Assembly (NCBI GenBank): GCA_029964075.1
Contig: CM057142.1
Location: 1,193,770 to 1,257,769 of the forward strand
Source of the DNA: Patiria pectinifera
Lineage: Eukaryota > Echinodermata > Asteroidea > Valvatida > Asterinidae
Length of the DNA stretch: 64,000 nt
Reading direction: 5' to 3'
Part shown: positions 38,251 to 45,860 of the stretch, piece by piece
How positions within the stretch are numbered: the first letter of the stretch is position 1
Layout of the letters: the number at the start of each line of letters is the position of its first letter
The notes under the pieces: model-generated
Seen by the model: only the letters and a program-made list of their open reading frames with translations
What the model was told of the DNA's origin: nothing
Database searches by the model: none
Program-made: the position numbers and the translations under genes

Positions 38251-39244
38251 GCGGTAATTGCGTGTCCTCGGGTACGACTTGAAGCTCTTGTCTCACAAAA
38301 CTCCTTTTTGGGCCGTCTTGCAGGTAATAAAGAGTAGGACCCGTCGTGACTTTTTTACCTTCAATCATTTTAAATTGACTCGTTCTTTTTTCCACGTTGA
38401 AGATGTCTACGCTCCAAATGGGATCTGTGGCTCTTCTAGAAGTTCCACCCTCTTGCTCACCCGGGTAATATAAATATCTAACCATAGCGTCTTGCGGTAA
38501 TTGTTGCTCTTTTGTTTTAACGGGGTTAGCCGGCGATTGCCGGACCTGTTTTAGTTTAACCGCCTCTGACGGCGCTTTAGCTATTAATCTCGTCGTTTCA
38601 TCGTTTATAGCTTTAATCACGCCGGGTAATCGCTCGACCCATTGCGTGTTTCTACTCTCGGGATTTAACATTTCTTGGGCGTACTGATGACCAAACAGTC
38701 TCTCGGCTAGCGTTCGATTAAATCTTTCTACGATACCCTGCGATCGGTGGTTTCCGGGTTCGCCTACGATAATCTCGACGTTTTTTGAGGCCATCCATTT
38801 TTTAAATGCGCCTTTAAATTCGGTACCGGCGTCTACTCTCAACGTTTTAGGGTAACTCAAAGGCGACCTCGCGTAAATCTTGACGATAGCATCTCGCGTG
38901 GAATCTGCCGTTTTAGAAACCAAAGGTTCTGCTTCGTGGTATCGACTCGCAACATCGACAACCGTCAAAGCGTATTTATAAGTCTTGCGTTTTACTTTAT
39001 CCCAGGGTAGGTATAGCACATCCATTTGGTGAAAGTCGTTTGGTGTTTCAAACTCTCGCGATGTACTCGTAGGCCTGGGTACATACGCAGGACCCGGTAG
39101 ATAAATTTGCCATATCGCTTGTTTTTTAAGCCAATCTCTGATTACCTTTTTATCGATTTTTGTTTTATCGTGTAAATGGTCGACGGCACTTTCACCTCTC
39201 CAATAACCGCTCGGGCTATAATACAGTTTAGATAATGTTTGCAT
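38243..39244 (-). CDS. DDE (retroviral-type, rve) integrase
   Basis: A 333-residue open frame that should insert the element's ends into host DNA. The catalytic triad is D75 (in HQMDVLYLP), D138 (in LRVDAGTEF) and E173 (in QGIVERFN), i.e. exact DD35E spacing. The N-terminal 60 residues form a short helical region (KKVIRDWLKKQ) typical of integrases of this transposon class, and the basic C-terminal third probably forms the DNA-binding or chromo-like part, which I could not classify. The start is chosen because TTATATTAAA (minus strand, 39258-39249) lies four bases upstream of the ATG. It runs head-on into polB with an 8-bp overlap and is divergent from the next gene at 39279. The frame is intact, in contrast to polB. 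Confidence 0.95.
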   Translation of the reverse strand: MQTLSKLYYSPSGYWRGESAVDHLHDKTKIDKKVIRDWLKKQAIWQIYLPGPAYVPRPTSTSREFETPNDFHQMDVLYLPWDKVKRKTYKYALTVVDVASRYHEAEPLVSKTADSTRDAIVKIYARSPLSYPKTLRVDAGTEFKGAFKKWMASKNVEIIVGEPGNHRSQGIVERFNRTLAERLFGHQYAQEMLNPESRNTQWVERLPGVIKAINDETTRLIAKAPSEAVKLKQVRQSPANPVKTKEQQLPQDAMVRYLYYPGEQEGGTSRRATDPIWSVDIFNVEKRTSQFKMIEGKKVTTGPTLYYLQDGPKRSFVRQELQVVPEDTQLPPN

Positions 39245-39248
39245 ATTA

Positions 39249-39258
39249 TTTAATATAA
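39249..39258 (-). promoter_or_regulatory. TTATATTAAA start-proximal motif, copy 1
   Basis: On the minus strand TTATATTAAA ends four bases before the integrase ATG (39244). The 34-bp divergent spacer to the gene at 39279 has only AT-rich sequence besides. Confidence 0.6.
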
Positions 39259-39278
39259 AAGACGTTTATAATAATAAT

Positions 39279-39700
39279 ATGGCTAGCGTTGCTATGATGT
39301 TAGGAGGCGCGATCGTCAACGCCTTAGCTTTTACTGGTTCAAACTTTTATTTTCAAATCTGAAACAGAGTGACGAGGAGCGTAAGAGACACGATTTAGCG
39401 ATAGAACAACTCTCAGCCGCCAAAGATAAGTGGCAACGAGAACGAACGAAATATCTAGATTTTCTAAACGAACGTATCAGAAAACAAAATGCTTCTAAAG
39501 AAACATTTTCTAACGTAGACCGAGCGTTGCGTTACTACAACGAGGTGAGTGGACAATCTACCGAACTACCCGTAGGACTGCAACGCGAACCCAAACTCGA
39601 AGATTTTTACGAGCCTAGCGACCAACAAATAGAAAAAGAACTGGTGTTTATCGCGGGAGGAACGCTATTGGTGGGCTTCTTGGCTTACAGATACCTTTAA
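39279..39700 (+). pseudogene. Small Maverick-associated membrane protein, frameshifted
   Basis: The frame opens with ATGGCTAGCGTTGC and encodes MASVAMMLGGAIVNALAFTG, a hydrophobic N-terminal segment. After about 39357 the reading continues in another frame with DEERKRHDLAIEQLSAAKD (coiled-coil-like), a central LPREP-like proline patch, FYEPSDQQ, and a C-terminal transmembrane segment (VFIAGGTLLVGFLAYRYL) ending at the TAA. Intact length would be about 140 residues. I recall very similar proteins in marine invertebrate Maverick-type elements, where function is unknown; two hydrophobic ends around a coiled coil suggest a virion membrane or scaffold role (inference). It lies divergent from the integrase and 22 bp before the capsid gene. 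Confidence 0.75.
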
Positions 39701-39722
39701 ATTTAAAACTCGTATAAATAAA

Positions 39723-40990
39723 ATGAATGCGTATGGAAAAAAGCTCAATCCCAGCAGACTATTAAAAATACTCAGGTATAACAAGGGTGAGAGAAAAGAG
39801 GTGGTCATTACCCACAATCCCAGTAGTATATCGGCGGGGCAAACGCTGAGGGTCAAGTTTCCTCAATTGGGTGTAGACGACGTGATCGTACCCGGCACTT
39901 GTAAACTAGCTTTCAATTTAGAACTCGAAGGTGGAAGCGACAATAATAGAACTATTTTTGGTAATTTAGCCAGAAATTTAGTCAGCGAAATCAGCGTCAG
40001 GCTTCAAGGTCACGAAATTGTGAGTTATCGTCACGCCGACGTGTATCACAACTTTAAAGACAATTGGATCAACAGCTCGACGACTCGAAACATGGCGTAC
40101 TCGGGCATAGAAAAGAAAACGTGTCTAAACTAAGAACTGGGGCTGAAGATGCTAACGCGGGCGCCAACAACGGTAAGGATCAAGCTATCGCGGATGCCTA
40201 TGGTAACAGATATTGTATTCCCCTAGACATTGACATACTGACTTCGCATCACCCTTTTTACCCCAGCGGTTTAAAACAACCTCTGACGTACGAGATAAAG
40301 TTTAACGATCACGAAAAAGTAGTCAACAGTTCAGATACGGCGGCGATGTATTCTATCTCAGACTTGTCTCTCGAATACGAAGTGGTGACCAACAGAGACC
40401 TAGCTATCACCATCAGGAATAAACACAAGGGGTTAATGCAATATCTGTTTGATAAAATCCACTCGCTAGAAGTTAGATCCGTCAACAAATCGGACACGCT
40501 TTGGAACGTCAGCGTCAATCAACCCATCAGGAGTCTCAAGGGTATTTTGTTTTTGTTTAAAGATCCCGCGGTCAAGAATCCGCAGCGATTTTACAATCCA
40601 AAAATAACCAAAACATCGGTGACCGTAGAAGGTAAACCCAATCAACTCTACAGTCAAGGCATGTTTCAGTATCAACACTGGAATGAAATCAACAAGTTCT
40701 TTGGAGACAGCGATACCGAAAGCGGGCGCGGAGTAGCTAAAGACTTAAATTTGACGGGTTTTGACCTCGGAGACTACCTAAAAGACAAATACGGTCTGTG
40801 GCTCGATTTTAGAAGTAACGACGACAATTCCGCTCACGGATCCGGTAGGAAACTCGGAGACGGAGGAGGCATCAACATTCAATTTAACAGAGAAGCCGAA
40901 GGTCAAGGTGACCTCACGATGTACGTATTTTTAGTCATGGATGCTCAATTGAACTTGGAAGACGGGAATTTTAAATCTCTGTTAAGTTAA
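39723..40990 (+). pseudogene. Divergent major capsid protein (predicted double jelly-roll), one frameshift
   Basis: About 420 codons. The first frame (39723-40133) is beta-rich, with NPSSISAGQTLRVKFPQL and VPGTCKLAFNLELEG; it stops at 40131. The remainder (to 40990) continues in another frame from about 40115, with LTYEIKF, NQPIRSLKGILFLFKDP, HGSGRKLGDGGG and the C-terminal MYVFLVMDAQLNLEDG. The shift maps to an A-rich run near 40110-40120. Position directly before the packaging ATPase, length and repeated beta-sandwich pattern fit a capsid protein. The sequence resembles a family I recall from cnidarian and other marine Maverick-like elements rather than the common Polinton capsid sequence. 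AT-rich GTATAAATAAA precedes the ATG. The assignment rests on context and remembered family resemblance; a structure prediction would settle it. Confidence 0.75.
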
Positions 40991-40991
40991 A

Positions 40992-41597
40992 ATGACACAA
41001 CCGCATTGCGCTTTAATCGTCGGCAAAACAAATTCGGGCAAAACCAAATGGATTTTGGATCTGTTAGAGTCAGATTATAAAAACACATTTGAGGCGATAG
41101 TCATCATCTGCCCTACCATATTTAAAAACAAAACGTACATCGAAAGAAAGTGGATTCAAGCAGATCCCGAGGTATACCTCTGCGATCCGGAATTGTACAA
41201 GATGACGCTCAACGAAGCGATCGATTTTTACAGGAAAATATTCGAAGGTGTTGCCACGTTGTTTATCGTGGACGATTGCTCTTCGGATCAAGAGATTAAA
41301 TATCGTAAAAAGACGTGCGCTTTAAGCAAGATGGCATTTAGCGGAAGACACGTAAATCACAGCTGTTGGTTACTGACCCAAAAGTACAACAGCGTTTTAA
41401 AAGATTATAGAGAAAACACGGCTTGGTTGGCATTATTTTACTGCAAAGATAAAACATCGTTTGATCAAGCGTTAGACGAAAATGACGTCGTTCCCATTGA
41501 AGAACGAGATTATATAAAACGACGTTTGAGAGATGTGAAATATAGTAAATTGGTCGTATACACCGAACCTCCAGTTAGTTACGAGCTACTTGAGTAG
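40992..41597 (+). CDS. FtsK/HerA (A32-like) genome-packaging ATPase
   Basis: A 201-residue intact protein expected to drive DNA into capsids. Walker A is GKTNSGKT at residues 11-18, Walker B is TLFIVDD with the acidic pair at 94-95, and SCWLLTQKYNSV at 125-135 matches the downstream sensor-like motif of A32-type ATPases. The size is on the short side of the usual 200-260 residues. Its ATG follows the capsid stop by one base, so the two are surely co-transcribed. The stop codon lies at the start of a 22-bp tandem repeat that fills the space to the next gene. Confidence 0.93.
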   Translation: MTQPHCALIVGKTNSGKTKWILDLLESDYKNTFEAIVIICPTIFKNKTYIERKWIQADPEVYLCDPELYKMTLNEAIDFYRKIFEGVATLFIVDDCSSDQEIKYRKKTCALSKMAFSGRHVNHSCWLLTQKYNSVLKDYRENTAWLALFYCKDKTSFDQALDENDVVPIEERDYIKRRLRDVKYSKLVVYTEPPVSYELLE

Positions 41598-41701
41598 CTA
41601 GTTGAGTAACAATTAATAGCTAGGTGAGTAACAATTAATAGCTAGGTGAGTAACAATTAATAGCTAGGTGAGTAACAATTAATAGCTAGTTGAGTAGCAA
41701 C
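41595..41701. repeat. 22-bp tandem repeat (about 4.9 copies)
   Basis: Unit TAGCTAGGTGAGTAACAATT plus AA. Copies start at 41595, 41617, 41639, 41661 and 41683 (last partial); the first and last have TTGAG instead of GTGAG. The ATPase stop codon is the first TAG of the array, and the repeat-like GCTACTTGAG just upstream suggests the array grew out of the gene's 3' end. It contains no reading frame of interest. Confidence 0.95.
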
Positions 41702-41777
41702 CTATTTAACAAGCTACACTTGTATTTCAATTTGTTAAATCAATAAACGTCAAGAAAATACATTTTGCTGTTAGTAA

Positions 41778-41930
41778 ATGATAGCAATATTCGAGTATTT
41801 GCAGTTTTTGGCTATTATCATCATATCACTTAATCTATCGTTTTACACCTACGAATACCTTTGCTTTTGTAACAAAGTTGCAACAGCTACAACAAAATTA
41901 AATTCCTTTCTAATTAAATGGAGGACCTAA
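41778..41930 (+). CDS. Small single-pass membrane protein (50 aa), hypothetical
   Basis: A 50-codon frame starting MIAIFEYLQFLAIIIISLNL, a clear membrane segment at residues 5-22, followed by a Tyr/Cys-rich patch and a short basic tail. It overlaps the first 13 bp of the next gene in another frame. I do not recognise it. Position within the late, structural gene block and the close overlap argue that it is real, but short hydrophobic frames also arise by chance in AT-rich DNA. Confidence 0.4.
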   Translation: MIAIFEYLQFLAIIIISLNLSFYTYEYLCFCNKVATATTKLNSFLIKWRT

Positions 41931-42493
41931 AACTTACTTTAACCGAACAAGATCACAACGCAGAACATAAAAATCGTTTGTGCGGTGTCGTAGCAGCCGG
42001 AAACTCTAGAAAGTACTTGGGAAAGGAATACACCGTTAAACATATCGAAGCTCTTGACAGTAAAGAACTCGAAAAGCTGTATCATCTGTACGAAACTAAA
42101 TTTGGAAATGAAATTGTTAAAACCGTTGGTAAATACACTTTAAGTCTATTTTCGAGAGTGTTAGCTGTTGTTACACCCGTACAAGTTTTAGGATATAATG
42201 TCACTATAGATTCTGAAGAAGAACTCACCAACGACTTGAGTTCTGATCCTATTATAAGCGCGAGTATGGCTGGTATGTTGAGCGACGTTTGTTACAAGTA
42301 CGGAACTTTAATATCACCCCTAGTTGCTACGATTATCACAACAAAACATTTGAAATTTAATAAACCTAATATAATAAATGGAAGATCAGAAAGCAGCGAC
42401 AGCAACGCCTGCAGCTCAACCAGCAGAGACAGAGACACCCCCACCGATAAAAACAACGACATCACCGACGGTAACGAGAGTGACCAAGACTAA
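41918..42493 (+). CDS. Conserved Maverick-associated protein of unknown function (191 aa)
   Basis: The protein has a helical core (LDSKELEKLYHLYETKFGNE), a segment SLFSRVLAVVTP, an acidic DSEEELTNDLSSDP patch, and a hydrophobic C-terminal stretch (YGTLISPLVATIITTKH, about residues 125-141). I recall similar proteins in cnidarian Maverick-like elements, always beside structural genes, without known function. The last 40 residues are low-complexity Ser/Asp/Asn and overlap the next gene by 116 bp in a different frame, which may be a run-on caused by loss of an original stop near 42360-42375 rather than a true extension. A virion or membrane-assembly role is inference. Confidence 0.7.
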   Translation: MEDLKLTLTEQDHNAEHKNRLCGVVAAGNSRKYLGKEYTVKHIEALDSKELEKLYHLYETKFGNEIVKTVGKYTLSLFSRVLAVVTPVQVLGYNVTIDSEEELTNDLSSDPIISASMAGMLSDVCYKYGTLISPLVATIITTKHLKFNKPNIINGRSESSDSNACSSTSRDRDTPTDKNNDITDGNESDQD

Positions 42494-42761
42494 AAATCCT
42501 AAACGAATACAGCAGGGTAAAGCTTTAGCTGAGCACAATAGACAGATGAAATTAAAATTGGCAAAAATGAACGTAACATCGGACGAAGCTACGAGCTCAC
42601 CAGACTACAACTCTTGGGTGATGTGGGGGGCTATAGCGTCTATAATCGGGGTGGGGCTGCTGGTACTAAAAAGTAAGGCAACTGCGCCGGTGATACAGCC
42701 AGTGCCGGTAGTCACGCAACCCACTACACCCAGCGCCCCCAAAACGCTAGACATGGAATAA
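42378..42761 (+). CDS. Basic, proline-rich membrane protein (127 aa), probable virion component
   Basis: Layout: a Pro/Thr-rich N-terminus (residues 1-35), a basic KNPKRIQQGKALAEHNRQMK patch (about 39-58), one transmembrane segment (WVMWGAIASIIGVGLLVL, about 79-97), and a second proline-rich tail. The NPKR-QxGK patch before a membrane anchor recurs, from memory, in other marine Maverick-type elements. It could tether DNA or core protein to a membrane (inference). It begins inside the preceding gene in another frame. The promoter-like TAATATAATAA lies directly before its ATG. Confidence 0.7.
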   Translation: MEDQKAATATPAAQPAETETPPPIKTTTSPTVTRVTKTKNPKRIQQGKALAEHNRQMKLKLAKMNVTSDEATSSPDYNSWVMWGAIASIIGVGLLVLKSKATAPVIQPVPVVTQPTTPSAPKTLDME

Positions 42762-42779
42762 ACATCAATTTAAAAATTG

Positions 42780-42789
42780 TTATATTAAA
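42780..42789 (+). promoter_or_regulatory. TTATATTAAA start-proximal motif, copy 2
   Basis: Exact TTATATTAAA, extended to TTATATTAAAAAC, ending one base before the ATG at 42794. The same 13-mer is found directly before the ATG at 47066. Three other genes or positions in the element carry the 10-mer, so it is a candidate core promoter or initiator of this element. Confidence 0.65.
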
Positions 42790-42793
42790 AACG

Positions 42794-43036
42794 ATGAGTA
42801 ACTTTGACACCAACGGAATAGCAAATACGATTTATCACGGAGCCGTCATATCGGGTCTTTCGATGGGATACGCCATGATAGGAGCTAAACTACTCAAAAT
42901 GAAAGTGCCGGATTTAAACAAACTAAGCGTAGAAGATGCGGCTAAATTGACAGGCATTATAAGTGGAGCTCTGGCCACGCAAAATTGGTTGGTGACCCAG
43001 GGTATACTACCGGGCAGTATAATGAAAACGGCATAA
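42794..43036 (+). CDS. Small hydrophobic protein (80 aa), conserved in Maverick-like elements
   Basis: The protein has two hydrophobic helices (HGAVISGLSMGYAMIGAKLL at residues 15-34 and LTGIISGALATQNWLV at about 51-66) joined by a KVPDLNKLSVEDAAK loop. Size and composition suit a minor virion membrane protein. I recall short proteins of this layout at the same place in cnidarian elements; no function is known. It follows the promoter-like motif at 42780 and precedes the next ATG by 22 bp (AATAGGTTTATTAAATAA). Confidence 0.65.
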   Translation: MSNFDTNGIANTIYHGAVISGLSMGYAMIGAKLLKMKVPDLNKLSVEDAAKLTGIISGALATQNWLVTQGILPGSIMKTA

Positions 43037-43058
43037 TTTAAATAGGTTTATTAAATAA

Positions 43059-44306
43059 ATGGCTGAGGGAGGATTTGACTTTGACCCCGTTGATGATTAC
43101 GATTACGATGACGACGATGATGTAGCAGAGACCAATCTGGACGACAACTTTCATACTCCTGCACCACCCATCCTCACTACCGACATAGATGACGTTTTAG
43201 ATCAAGGAAGAAGCATGCTCACTAATGGTCGCGTTGATGAGTTTTACGATACTTATAACATATACAATAAACCAATATCTCCGAGATACGAAAAATTTAT
43301 TCTCAAACCAGACGGTTTATTTTATGACACTGGTAAAGGCTTACTAAGGTTAACGGATCAAAGAAAACCAGACAGATTCTTGACTCTGAGGACTATAGAG
43401 TTAAATGTAAGAAAGATGGGTTTAAACGGTAGAGATTTTATTAGAAAGGAATTAGGCTTTACGCATTACGAACGTAAGACACTCAGTGACGATCAAAGTC
43501 AACAACTGCAATCAATACAACCCGAGAGTATCCCCATGACAGAACTACCCAGAGTCACCGATGAGGTTATCGAGATTATAGACGATTTAGAACAAGACAC
43601 CGGCGCTCAAACAGAAGGATTGAATTACAGAGAACTCCAGGGTTTAGACAAAACTCTTCAGACGTTGAGAGGTAACCTAGAACTTAATTTAGCGCGTCTC
43701 ACAGAACTGGACCAAGAGATTGCAGCCACGAGACAAGAACTCGACGAATCTCACAGCGAAGAGGGTCGACGAGAGTTAAACGATAAATTGAGCGACTTGA
43801 ACGTTGAAAGATCTGCCAGATTAGAAGCCGCAAAAGCCAACGAACGAGGGCTCAAAAGTCAGATCGCTAGAATCAAAGAAACGATTAATAAAATATTAGG
43901 CGACGACACGACTCTGGCGGAAAAGATCAGAACTCTGTTTAGAGAACAAGGCGTGACCGTAGTGAGTATTTTAGCCGCTTTTAGTTTAGCCATCAGCACG
44001 ATAGTGAGTAGCATCGTCGCTAGCGTGAGAGGTGCGGGTGCCCCACCCGCGCCATCGCCAACACCTGCACCAACACCAAAAGGTGGTATCAAAGAGTGGA
44101 TTTCAAAACAACTCGCTAATTTTGCATCTGCTCTTCAAAAACTGGGAGTGAGCGCGTTGGGTGCTCTGCCGGGTATCATAGGCAGCGTACTCAGTTGGAT
44201 ATTTAACGCGCTGAGTAAGTCCGTATCGTGGTTGGCCGAACACGTGTGGGCTTTGTTTTTGGGTGTGGGAGCCTTGGTGTTTGCGTACCTGCAAAAACGA
44301 TGGTAG
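43059..44306 (+). CDS. Coiled-coil, membrane-anchored probable virion protein (415 aa)
   Basis: Residues 5-25 are very acidic (DYDYDDDDDV). Residues 60-130 form a mixed domain (YDTYNIYNKPISPRYEKFIL). Residues 190-290 are a long coiled coil (LELNLARLTELDQEIAATRQ and following). A hydrophobic segment at about 300-322 (VVSILAAFSLAISTIVSSIV) is followed by a PSPTPAPTP linker. The last 75 residues are an alternating amphipathic and membrane region (LGALPGIIGSVLSWIF, then HVWALFLGVGALVFAYLQ) ending KRW. The C-terminal PGIIGS-SWIF module is, from memory, well conserved in marine Maverick-type elements. It might act in membrane penetration or anchoring (inference). It converges on the gene at 44404-45819, with a hairpin between them. 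Confidence 0.75.
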   Translation: MAEGGFDFDPVDDYDYDDDDDVAETNLDDNFHTPAPPILTTDIDDVLDQGRSMLTNGRVDEFYDTYNIYNKPISPRYEKFILKPDGLFYDTGKGLLRLTDQRKPDRFLTLRTIELNVRKMGLNGRDFIRKELGFTHYERKTLSDDQSQQLQSIQPESIPMTELPRVTDEVIEIIDDLEQDTGAQTEGLNYRELQGLDKTLQTLRGNLELNLARLTELDQEIAATRQELDESHSEEGRRELNDKLSDLNVERSARLEAAKANERGLKSQIARIKETINKILGDDTTLAEKIRTLFREQGVTVVSILAAFSLAISTIVSSIVASVRGAGAPPAPSPTPAPTPKGGIKEWISKQLANFASALQKLGVSALGALPGIIGSVLSWIFNALSKSVSWLAEHVWALFLGVGALVFAYLQKRW

Positions 44307-44338
44307 TAATAGTTGTAATCAAGTTTAAACAAAAAAAT

Positions 44339-44380
44339 AAAAGCCTTACCAGCACAAAGTTGGTAAGGCTTTTTTTTTTT
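44339..44380. terminator. A-stem-T hairpin between convergent genes (bidirectional termination/3'-end signal)
   Basis: Arms AAAAGCCTTACCA (44339-44351) and TGGTAAGGCTTTT (44361-44373) pair perfectly around a 9-base loop and run into T10. It sits midway between two genes ending at 44306 (+) and 44404 (-), so it can serve both. The same A4-5/GCC...GGC/T4-5 design recurs in the tandem hairpins at 32731-33246. Hairpin-marked 3' ends are known in mimiviruses and virophages; the parallel here is inference. Confidence 0.75.
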
Positions 44381-44403
44381 GTCTTGTGAGATTAGAGTGT
44401 GAC

Positions 44404-45819
44404 TTATCGCGTTGCCTCATAAGCCAAAATACCCATGCCAACGATAGCTAATATTCCTACCGTCAACGATAATTTTTCGTCTTGGTGAGTTTGTAGTTTA
44501 GTGGGCTCTTGGGTTAAAACTGTAGGTGTTGATGCTGGTGTTGGCGCTGGTGTTGGTGAGGGTGTAGGTGCAGGTGTTGGTGCTACAACATCGTTCGTCA
44601 TAGGCTCTGGGGGTGTTGGTGGCGCGACGTCATCGGTGTCATCAAAAGAGTCGTCCGGTTGAGGTTGTGAGTTTAAATCTGGCACCAAACCAGTGTTCAT
44701 ACTCTGGGTAGCGATTTGAAGATTGTTGTTATAGCCGTCGTGCGTTCCAACCCTCAAGTTCATATCCGATGGAATTAAATACAACCCCGGTTTCACGACA
44801 AAATTTAAAGGCGTTCTGGCATACTGCAAAGAGTCTTGAAATTGATCGATACTCGTTTCCATGTCGTCTGCTGCATTGATGATATCTTCAACGATAACGT
44901 TAAATTGTCTCTGAGCGTCTAATCCGGTTCCCGGTGATAATACGCTCGTTTTTGTTTGAGCCTGCGCACCGAGTAAAGCGTACACGTAAGATCTAATTGA
45001 TTCGTTGATCTTTATGATTCCCGCGGAGGTAAACGAACTCTTGGCGGGTATAAAATCTAACCAAGCCTTTTGTACCGATTCGTTTTGTTCGATGTAAATA
45101 ACCGTCCAAGGAACGTAACTGCTTCCACTCTTTTTAGGACTGTCTAGACCGTGGTAGCCGCCGTAAAGAACGTTGGGTTTGTTGGGTAGTGTTTTATCAT
45201 ATTCACCAACCGCCACAAACTTGCCTTTATTAAAGATATATGAGGTACCTAAACCGTTAGATTTTGTGTCTCTCGTCTGTTTAAAAGACTTGTTTTGATC
45301 TATGCCAAACAACAAGCAGGTATCGGTAAATGCTCTGTGATTATAACTGTTGTCTAGAGCGTTAAATGCGTCATCTCCCGGTAAAGGAGCGGCAAAGTCG
45401 TACAGGATCTTTCTAACCGTAAAATATAAATGAAAGTTAAAAATGGCCCAAACGTAACGGTTGCTCGCGTTTAAAAGATCGAATCCAATACCGCAGCCCG
45501 TAGTAGCGCAGTAGATTGCAAAATTTAACTGATTTTGATAAAACGACATGGGGTGTGATTTCCAACGATCTACATCCTCGTCCGTCTCAACGTGAGGCAA
45601 TTTGTAGTCCGAGGTTAAGTCGGGAAACATGGTTAAAAACCCGTTGGTATTATTAACTATGACCTCCAGTTCACTGGGTTTAGTGCTGTTTAAAAACTTT
45701 GCTTGGGGTGCAGCTTGATGTTTTAGCTCGTTTGCCTTGGCTACATTTTGATTTACTTGTCTCGTTACCTGATCGGCTATCGATTGTATCTGCTTTTTTA
45801 ACGACTTAAAATCACTCAT
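44404..45819 (-). CDS. C-terminally membrane-anchored probable virion protein (471 aa)
   Basis: Residues 1-35 are helical. Residues 50-390 form a globular domain (SFYQNQLNFAIYCATTGCG, FHLYFTVRKILYDFAAPLPG, NESIRSYVYALLGAQAQTK, LQYARTPLNFVVKPGLYLIP). Residues 395-440 are an acidic then Pro/Thr repeat stalk (PTPAPTPSPTPAPTPASTP), and residues 450-468 are a single transmembrane segment (LTVGILAIVGMGILAYEA). I recall homologues of the globular domain in cnidarian Maverick-type elements, uncharacterised. The stalk plus anchor resembles a surface or fibre-like protein (inference). It is intact. TTATATTAAA lies 15 bp upstream of the ATG, and it is divergent from the penton-like gene at 45861. Confidence 0.75.
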   Translation of the reverse strand: MSDFKSLKKQIQSIADQVTRQVNQNVAKANELKHQAAPQAKFLNSTKPSELEVIVNNTNGFLTMFPDLTSDYKLPHVETDEDVDRWKSHPMSFYQNQLNFAIYCATTGCGIGFDLLNASNRYVWAIFNFHLYFTVRKILYDFAAPLPGDDAFNALDNSYNHRAFTDTCLLFGIDQNKSFKQTRDTKSNGLGTSYIFNKGKFVAVGEYDKTLPNKPNVLYGGYHGLDSPKKSGSSYVPWTVIYIEQNESVQKAWLDFIPAKSSFTSAGIIKINESIRSYVYALLGAQAQTKTSVLSPGTGLDAQRQFNVIVEDIINAADDMETSIDQFQDSLQYARTPLNFVVKPGLYLIPSDMNLRVGTHDGYNNNLQIATQSMNTGLVPDLNSQPQPDDSFDDTDDVAPPTPPEPMTNDVVAPTPAPTPSPTPAPTPASTPTVLTQEPTKLQTHQDEKLSLTVGILAIVGMGILAYEATR

Positions 45820-45834
45820 TATTTTAGTTTCAGT

Positions 45835-45844
45835 TTTAATATAA
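45835..45844 (-). promoter_or_regulatory. TTATATTAAA start-proximal motif, copy 3
   Basis: On the minus strand TTATATTAAA ends 15 bp before the ATG at 45819. It lies in the 41-bp divergent spacer shared with the gene starting at 45861, whose own start is preceded by TTTAAAATAA. Confidence 0.6.
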
Positions 45845-45860
45845 AAAGACTTTAAAATAA

